The position numbers and the translations under genes are program-made. Positions 30,079 through 34,337 of a DNA stretch of 34,337 bases are shown here, piece after piece (positions within the stretch are counted from its first letter, which is position 1; each line of letters starts with the position of its first letter). The notes under the pieces were generated by a model, which saw only the letters and a program-made list of their open reading frames with translations, was not told the DNA's origin and did no database searches. The stretch covers positions 1 through 34,337 of the forward strand of contig NZ_JACHLI010000053.1 of NCBI RefSeq assembly GCF_014204515.1, in the 5' to 3' direction. The DNA comes from Pseudomonas nitroreducens. Its GTDB lineage: Bacteria; Pseudomonadota; Gammaproteobacteria; Pseudomonadales; Pseudomonadaceae.

Positions 30079-30150
30079 GTAGGGCGAATAACGCCTCAAG
30101 CGTTATCCGCCGATATTGGCGGATAACCCATTCCGGGTTATGCGCCCTAC
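30079..30150. repeat. Cloverleaf-like repeat (GTAGGG...CCCTAC), copy 2
   Basis: Outer arms GTAGGGCG and CGCCCTAC enclose AACGC-CTCAA-GCGTT, TCCGCC-GATATT-GGCGGA and AACCC-ATTCC-GGGTT. This is the same layout as 22547-22622, with compensated changes in the third arm. Confidence 0.75.
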
Positions 30151-30171
30151 GTACCGAGGAAATCTTGCTTT

Positions 30172-30259
30172 TGTAGGAGCGGAGCTTCTCCGCGATAGCG
30201 GTGCAATTCCTGAACCGCCCAGTGGCTGGTGGGATTCGCGGATAAGATCCGCTCCTACG
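30172..30259. repeat. Inverted pair of REP elements
   Basis: A plus-strand REP at 30172-30196 (GCGGAGCTTCTCCGC hairpin) faces a minus-strand REP at 30235-30259 (GCGGAT-AAG-ATCCGC hairpin), about 38 bases apart. It ends 9 bases before the stop of the small membrane protein gene. Confidence 0.75.
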
Positions 30260-30268
30260 AAAAGCGGT

Positions 30269-30520
30269 TCAGCCGCCGGCGCGCTCGCGCCGGCGGTTCT
30301 TGTAGCTGCCGCGGATGTTCATCGCCGCCAGGCACACCTGCAGCAGCACCAGCGCATAGGCCTTGGCTGGAATGCCCCAGATGATCCACAGGGCGTTGCT
30401 GGCGAGGAATACCCAGAAGCCGATCTCGCGGCGCTGGCGGTCGCGCGAACCGACCAGCCAGGCGGCGAGGACGGTGACCAGCATGGCTGGCCATTGCAGC
30501 AGGTCGATCAGCTCGTTCAT
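30269..30520 (-). CDS. Small membrane protein of unknown function
   Basis: This 83-residue protein has three predicted helices: LIDLLQWPAMLVTVLAAWLVG, IGFWVFLASNALWIIWGIPA and AYALVLLQVCLAAMNIRG, followed by a basic cytoplasmic tail (SYKNRRRERAGG). The LQVCLAAMNIRGSYKNRR ending recalls PnuC/SWEET-like small transporters, but I cannot assign it firmly. The ATG at 30520 is preceded by GGA about 7 bases upstream. It is the last gene of a same-strand run starting at 34014, 32 bases after the HAD phosphatase gene, and may be co-transcribed with it. Confidence 0.72.
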   Translation of the reverse strand: MNELIDLLQWPAMLVTVLAAWLVGSRDRQRREIGFWVFLASNALWIIWGIPAKAYALVLLQVCLAAMNIRGSYKNRRRERAGG

Positions 30521-30552
30521 GGGGCGGTCCGGTTCAGGTGGTTGTCCTGAAG

Positions 30553-31440
30553 TCAGACCAGCCCCGGCGCGGCAAAGTGCGGACGAACCGGATAGCCGTC
30601 GAGCAGCGCGTTGGTTTTCTCCGCATCCAGCTCACCATTGAACGGCACGCCCAGGGCCTGGCGGTGGATGCCGGTGGCGGCCAGCCACAGGGTGTCGATG
30701 CGTGCGGCCAGCGCGCCGGGGACGTCGGTCACCAGCGAGTCGCCGACGAACAGGATGCGCTGGGCGCCGCGAGCCTCCAGCTGCCGCTGGGCGATGCGGA
30801 AGGCCGACGGATCGGGCTTGCCGTACCAGTGCACCTTGCCGCCTTCCTCGGCGAAAGCCTCGGCCAGGCGGCCGGCGCCGAATACCGTCTTGCCGCCGGA
30901 GACCACCACGCGGTCCGGGTTCGCGCACAAGAATGGTTTTTCGGTGGCGCCACGCAGCGGGGCAAAGCGCTCCTCCAGTTCATCCTGGGGGAAGCTGCCG
31001 ACGCCGAGGATCAGCGAGGCGGCGTGGATGTCGTCGCAGAAGCGTTCGCGGATCTCCATCGGCCAGGTGGTCAGCGCATCGCCGACGCCGACGGTGTAGA
31101 TGCCGCCGCGCTGGAATTCGCGCTCATGGGTGAAGGCGTCGATGGCCAGCTGGCCGGAGGTGGTGATGCCGGCGAACAGCTCGCGGGAGACGCCCAGGCG
31201 CACCAGGGTATCGGCCATCTCCGGGACGCTGCGCGAGGCGTTGCTGAGGAACCACACCGGCTTGCCTTCGGCGGCGCGGCGGGCGAGCCAGTCGAGGGCG
31301 CCGGGGAAGACGTCGACGCCGTCGATCAGCACACCCCAGAGGTCGAGCAGGAAACCGTCGTAGTCGGCGCAGAAGGCGTCCAGGCCGGCATGGTCGATGT
31401 AGCGGGTGTGGGTGACGGCGCTGAAGCGGGAGCTGGTCAT
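30553..31440 (-). CDS. HAD superfamily class IIA hydrolase (TIGR01459-like)
   Basis: This 295-residue phosphatase-fold protein has HAD motif I in LLDLWGVLIDG (nucleophile Asp33), motif II in FLSNASRS (Ser66), motif III in YGKPDPSAF (Lys208) and motif IV in FVGDSLVTDVPGA (Asp234, Asp239). The order and the class-IIA cap between motifs II and III fit the NagD-like group with the DLWGV start. It should act on a small phosphorylated metabolite in the cytoplasm; the substrate is not known. I use the ATG at 31440, which gives the standard length; longer forms lack family similarity at the N-terminus. It lies 74 bases after tpbA on the same strand, with a hairpin between them. Confidence 0.85.
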   Translation of the reverse strand: MTSSRFSAVTHTRYIDHAGLDAFCADYDGFLLDLWGVLIDGVDVFPGALDWLARRAAEGKPVWFLSNASRSVPEMADTLVRLGVSRELFAGITTSGQLAIDAFTHEREFQRGGIYTVGVGDALTTWPMEIRERFCDDIHAASLILGVGSFPQDELEERFAPLRGATEKPFLCANPDRVVVSGGKTVFGAGRLAEAFAEEGGKVHWYGKPDPSAFRIAQRQLEARGAQRILFVGDSLVTDVPGALAARIDTLWLAATGIHRQALGVPFNGELDAEKTNALLDGYPVRPHFAAPGLV

Positions 31441-31458
31441 GGCGAGCCTGTGAAGCGG

Positions 31459-31486
31459 TGAGAATGCGCTCAAGTTAGCGCACTCT
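31459..31486. other. Hairpin between tpbA and the HAD gene
   Basis: An 11-bp stem with one A-C mismatch (GAGAATGCGCT against AGCGCACTCTC) and 6-base loop lies between two genes on the minus strand. No T-run follows, so it may be an mRNA processing or stability structure, or a weak terminator. Confidence 0.45.
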
Positions 31487-31514
31487 CGCCATGACGGTGT
31501 GATCGATCTGCGGA

Positions 31515-32186
31515 TCAGTGCGCCGAATGCGGCGGGCGTTCCTCGCCGAAGGTGTCGGCCAGCCAGCCCTTGAGCTGGCAGCCGGCGAAGGCCGAGGTGC
31601 TGCACGCGCCGCTGGCCAGGGCCTGCTGCAGCTTGGCGATGTCGGCCTTCTTCACGTAGGCGATGGCGTCAGTCATGTCGTCTTCGCTGCCGAAGCCGCC
31701 CTGGACCATTTCCTTGAGTGCGTCTTCCTTGCTCCAGCCCTGGATCACCGTGCGGTACATGGCGGCGAACAGGCCGGTACGGTCGCGGCCGTGCTTGCAA
31801 TGCATCAGCACCGGGCCATTCTGCTCGGCGTTCTGCAGGATGCGCAGGACCTTCAGCACGTCGGCGTCGTCGACGCGATCGGCGTGGGTCGGGAAGCTCA
31901 CGGCTTCGATGTCCTGCTGGCCGATCCATTCGCGGTCGTCGTCCTTGATGAAGCTGACCACGGTCTTCACCTGCAGGCGCTGCAGTTCAGGCAGATCGGC
32001 GCTGCCGGGCAGGGCGCTGCGGTAGAGGGTCGGCGACATCTGGTAGAGGTTGAACGACTTGTCCACCGGCCTGGCCCAGTCGGCCGGCGTTTCGCCGGCG
32101 GCCAGGGCGAGCGGACTCACGCCCTGCAGGGCGGCGCCGAGCAGGGTGGCGGCGATGGCGCCACGAAGGATACGGGACAGGGACAT
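31515..32186 (-). CDS. tpbA: TpbA-like periplasmic dual-specificity tyrosine phosphatase
   Basis: This 223-residue precursor has a signal peptide (about 1-30, ending ALAAG). It closely matches P. aeruginosa TpbA: NLYQMSPTLYRSALP, LQRLQVKTVVSFIKDDDREW, PTHADRVDDADVL and the phosphatase loop HCKHGRDRTGLFAAMYR. Catalytic residues are Cys130, Arg136 (CX5R) and the general acid Asp103. In P. aeruginosa, TpbA dephosphorylates the membrane diguanylate cyclase TpbB (YfiN), lowering c-di-GMP and biofilm formation. The loop here reads HGRDRTG rather than the HGNNRTG I recall for TpbA; the catalytic residues are intact. GAGGAG precedes the ATG. The upstream membrane-protein and SDR genes match the P. 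aeruginosa order (PA3884, PA3883) from memory. Confidence 0.9.
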   Translation of the reverse strand: MSLSRILRGAIAATLLGAALQGVSPLALAAGETPADWARPVDKSFNLYQMSPTLYRSALPGSADLPELQRLQVKTVVSFIKDDDREWIGQQDIEAVSFPTHADRVDDADVLKVLRILQNAEQNGPVLMHCKHGRDRTGLFAAMYRTVIQGWSKEDALKEMVQGGFGSEDDMTDAIAYVKKADIAKLQQALASGACSTSAFAGCQLKGWLADTFGEERPPHSAH

Positions 32187-32271
32187 GCTGACTCCTCAAA
32201 GGACCGCGCCACGATAGGCGCGAAGGAGTCGCAGGCAGATGAAATGCCGGTGAAGAAAACGTGAATCGACG

Positions 32272-32658
32272 TCAGCGTGGGTCGCCGGGCAGGAAGCGCG
32301 CCAGTACGCCGGGGCGGAAGAACCACCAGACGCACAGCGGGTAGCACAGGTAGTTGAGGAAATAGAGCAGCAACGCCGCCGGGCTGGGGCTGTTCTTCCA
32401 CGCCGCCATGCCGACCAGGAACGCGTAGAGCAGGGCCAGACCGCCGCCATACAGAGCAGTCAGACGCCAGCGCTCGCCGGCCCCGGCCAGGCGCTTGTGC
32501 CGGCGGACGAACCAGAAGGCCATGGCGGCGGCGATCAATGCCGCCACCAGCAGGGTCGCCGGCAACCCGCCGATGCGCAGCAGGGCGCGCGCCACCACAT
32601 TGAGGAAGAAGGCGGCGAGGATGCCGGCGAGCGCGAGATAGCGGACCTGGTAACTCAT
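32272..32658 (-). CDS. Small integral membrane protein coupled to an SDR gene
   Basis: This 128-residue protein has four predicted helices: YLALAGILAAFFLNVVARALL, LPATLLVAALIAAAMAFWFV, LTALYGGGLALLYAFLVGMAAW and AALLLYFLNYLCYPLCVWWFF. I do not recognise a functional family; by position it corresponds to PA3884 next to tpbA. The ATG at 32658 overlaps the SDR stop as TGATG, which decides the start over the GTG just before it and implies translational coupling. It may be an accessory membrane component, but nothing in the sequence says what it does. Confidence 0.78.
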   Translation of the reverse strand: MSYQVRYLALAGILAAFFLNVVARALLRIGGLPATLLVAALIAAAMAFWFVRRHKRLAGAGERWRLTALYGGGLALLYAFLVGMAAWKNSPSPAALLLYFLNYLCYPLCVWWFFRPGVLARFLPGDPR

Positions 32659-33488
32659 CACAGTCGTCCATCGAGGCCGAAGCGTTTCTTCAGCACCTTG
32701 TCCAGCAGGCCGCTGGGCAGCCAGCGCGAGAGCAGCGGCAGGGCGCGGCTGCCGTTGCCGATGCGCACCAGGCGCGGGCGCGGGGATTTCTGCGCAGCGG
32801 CCAGCAGCTCACGGGCGAAGTCGCTGGCGGGGGTGGGCTTGTCCTGGGAGGCGGCAGCGCGCGCCTGGATGAATTTACGCAGCGGCCACCAGGCCGAATC
32901 CTCGCTGACCACAGCGGCCATCTCGCGGCTGGCGTTGGCGCCGAAGTTGGAGGCGATGGCGCCGGGCTGCACCTCCATTACTTCGATGCCGAAGGGCGCC
33001 AGCTCCAGACGCAGGGCATCGTTCAGCGCGTGCACCGCTGCTTTCGAGGCGCAGTAGGCGCCGGCGAATGGCGTGACCAGCACACCGGAGACGCTGCCGA
33101 TATTCACTACCAGCCCACGTCGCGCCCGCAATGCCGGGAACAGCGCGCGGGTGACGCCGACCACGGCGAATACGTTGGTTTCGAACTGCCGACGGATCGC
33201 CTGGCTTCCGCCGTCCAGCAGCGGGCCCATGGCGCCGTAGCCGGCGTTGTTGATCAGTACATCGAGGCCGCCGGCCTCGCGTTGCAGGTGTTCGGCCAGT
33301 TGCTGCACCGCCGGTTCGTCGTTGACGTCCAGCAGGACACCGCGAAAGCCGGCCTGGCCGAGGGCGGCGACGTCTTCATCGCGGCGGGCGGTGGCCCAGA
33401 CCTGGTAGCCGGCGCCCTGGAAGGCATCGGCGAGGGCGCGGCCGATACCGCTGGAGCATCCGGTGATGAGGGCGACGGGCTGGGGCAT
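32658..33488 (-). CDS. Short-chain dehydrogenase/reductase
   Basis: This 276-residue classical SDR has TGCSSGIG at 9-16 (cofactor binding), NNAG at 80-83 and catalytic Ser134, Tyr145 and Lys149 (GSVSGVLVTPFAGAYCASK). The early ARR after the second strand favours NADP over NAD. The substrate is not deducible; the C-terminal part (KPTPASDFARELLAAA, PSGLLDKVLKKRFGL) suits retinol-dehydrogenase-like or lipid-related SDRs. Its stop overlaps the next gene, and by position it matches PA3883 beside the tpbA locus. AAGGA lies upstream of the ATG. Confidence 0.86.
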   Translation of the reverse strand: MPQPVALITGCSSGIGRALADAFQGAGYQVWATARRDEDVAALGQAGFRGVLLDVNDEPAVQQLAEHLQREAGGLDVLINNAGYGAMGPLLDGGSQAIRRQFETNVFAVVGVTRALFPALRARRGLVVNIGSVSGVLVTPFAGAYCASKAAVHALNDALRLELAPFGIEVMEVQPGAIASNFGANASREMAAVVSEDSAWWPLRKFIQARAAASQDKPTPASDFARELLAAAQKSPRPRLVRIGNGSRALPLLSRWLPSGLLDKVLKKRFGLDGRL

Positions 33489-33549
33489 GGTGGGGCAGTC
33501 CTTGGGCTGTGGGCGTGCCTACCGTAGCGGATTGTGCGGGGCAGGTGAA

Positions 33550-34014
33550 TCAGTTGCCGAAGCGGGCGTTCACCCGTTCGGCGCGGAATTCCAGGGTGCC
33601 GGCGCGATAGCCGGGGCGCAGTGGCGGCAGCGGCAGGCAATCGCTCCAGCTGTCGCCGGCGAGCAGCGCGCCGGGGCCGCGGTAACGCGGGGCTTCGTAG
33701 AGGTTTTCGGCGAGGTCGGTGGTGTCGCCGGGGCGGTAGGCGGCGACCTTCCAGCGCAGTTCCAGCAGGGGGCGGTGCGAGCCGTTCTTCAGGCTGACGG
33801 CCAGCGGGCGGCCGGGTTGGCATTGGTCGGGGGTGTAGGCGATGCGCAGTTCCAGATGCTGGAGTTGGCGGGCGTCGCTGTTGTCCTGCCAGATGGCCAG
33901 CGCGATGACCACCGCCAGGCCGACCAGGCCGGCGCCGGAGATCGGCAGGGCGCGGGAGGGGTAGCGGATCAGCAGGATGATCCAGGTGACGATCAGCAGG
34001 ATGCCGTACAGCAT
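33550..34014 (-). CDS. Membrane-anchored protein of unknown function
   Basis: This 154-residue protein has two N-terminal hydrophobic segments (YGILLIVTWIILLIRYP and LPISGAGLVGLAVVIALAIW) and a periplasm-facing beta-rich domain (about 48-154) with LQHLELRIAYTPDQCQPGRPLAVSLKNGSHRPLLELRWKVAAY and a second Cys in GDSWSDCLPLPPL; the two cysteines could form a disulfide. I do not recognise the family. It is the first gene of the minus-strand run, 61 bases upstream of the SDR, and its position would match PA3882. A role with the SDR or TpbA is conjecture. Confidence 0.75.
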   Translation of the reverse strand: MLYGILLIVTWIILLIRYPSRALPISGAGLVGLAVVIALAIWQDNSDARQLQHLELRIAYTPDQCQPGRPLAVSLKNGSHRPLLELRWKVAAYRPGDTTDLAENLYEAPRYRGPGALLAGDSWSDCLPLPPLRPGYRAGTLEFRAERVNARFGN

Positions 34015-34105
34015 GGAGCGCTCCGCGCGGGGTATGGAGCATTACCTTAGCAGGCGGTGGGGTGGGGCGGGTTGATGCGGCGGGGGGGCCGGGTGGATTG
34101 GCTGT

Positions 34106-34337
34106 TGTAGGAGCGAGCTTGCTCGCGAATCGTCCTGGGTTGCGGGTTGCGGTTTTTGTAGGAGCGGACTCTGTCCGCGATGAGCCTGCCTCGCTCCGGG
34201 TTTCCCGCGTCGCTTCGGTGCGCGCGCGGACTTCGTGTTTCGCCCCTCGGGCGACCTACTTTGGCAAACGCCCCAAAGTAGGCAAAGGTCTTGCCCCAAT
34301 CATCCGGTTTTTCGCTTAGGCGAAAAATTCCCTCGTT
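34106..34337. repeat. Long dispersed repeat, copy 2 (cut by the window end)
   Basis: This segment is about 95% identical to 19811-20043 in the same orientation, with two REPs (34106-34132 and 34157-34181) and both hairpins. The window stops 7 bases into what would be the left 25-bp arm of the three-arm element, so the full element probably continues beyond the end. Confidence 0.88.

Noticed and set aside
30079..30150. tRNA-like cloverleaf
   Set aside because: It lacks a tRNA anticodon arm and the conserved D- and T-arm bases, and its near-twin at 22547 varies in arm and loop length. It is a palindromic repeat.

Overview
The window reads as chromosome of a high-GC Pseudomonas, probably near the P. 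aeruginosa / P. nitroreducens / P. citronellolis branch. The reasons are the strong G/C third-position bias, the Pseudomonas-type small proteins (a DUF3509 protein and a YebG protein behind a perfect LexA box), a TpbA tyrosine phosphatase in what I recall as the PA3882-PA3885 gene order, and many REP-type intergenic repeats with GTAGGAGC heads. I see no rRNA, tRNA, CRISPR array, transposase, integrase or phage gene. The species is inferred from gene content only.

Layout. 1-1120: a repeat-filled left edge, the SOS gene yebG (-) and a DUF3509 gene (-). 1314-6362 (+): psiE, a membrane-fusion protein with two ABC-2 type permeases but no ATPase gene, a small YceK-like lipoprotein, and 3-hydroxybutyrate dehydrogenase. 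6786-8281 (+): a FecI-type ECF sigma factor overlapping its FecR anti-sigma partner, behind a Fur-box-like sequence. 8383-9279 (+): an SPFH/band-7 protein, convergent with a SNF2-type ATPase (9324-11705, -). 11796-14221: a DMT/EamA exporter and a divergent MocR regulator. 14307-19803 (+): a TonB-dependent siderophore receptor with an N-terminal STN signalling domain, a 195-residue protein I do not recognise, then overlapping DUF3649, PepSY and DUF3325 genes. 19804-20525: a dense block of repeats. 20526-22437: a divergent AraC regulator and EamA exporter. 22666-23640 (-): a GhrB-type 2-ketoacid reductase. 23951-29998: a LysR regulator divergent from a four-gene efflux operon (outer-membrane factor, FUSC pump, DUF1656, HlyD adaptor), closed by a strong terminator. 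30269-34014 (-): six genes on one strand: a small membrane protein, a HAD-IIA phosphatase, tpbA, a membrane protein, an SDR and an anchored periplasmic protein. 34106-34337: a second copy of the long repeat from 19811, cut by the window end.

How the genes fit together. The iron block is a cell-surface signalling system whose sigma/anti-sigma pair (6786-8281) is separated from its most plausible receptor (14307) by about 6 kb of unrelated genes. The receptor's downstream genes probably handle the imported ferric siderophore at the inner membrane. The LysR/FUSC set resembles AaeXAB-type export of aromatic acids, and an inverted repeat between the divergent genes is a good operator candidate. 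The tpbA cluster is probably tied to biofilm and c-di-GMP control.

The least explained material is non-coding: multi-arm palindromic elements, two families of which show compensatory base changes between copies; a G4-prone heptamer tract; and an ORF-poor 423-bp stretch at 6363-6785 with terminator-like structure on the minus strand.
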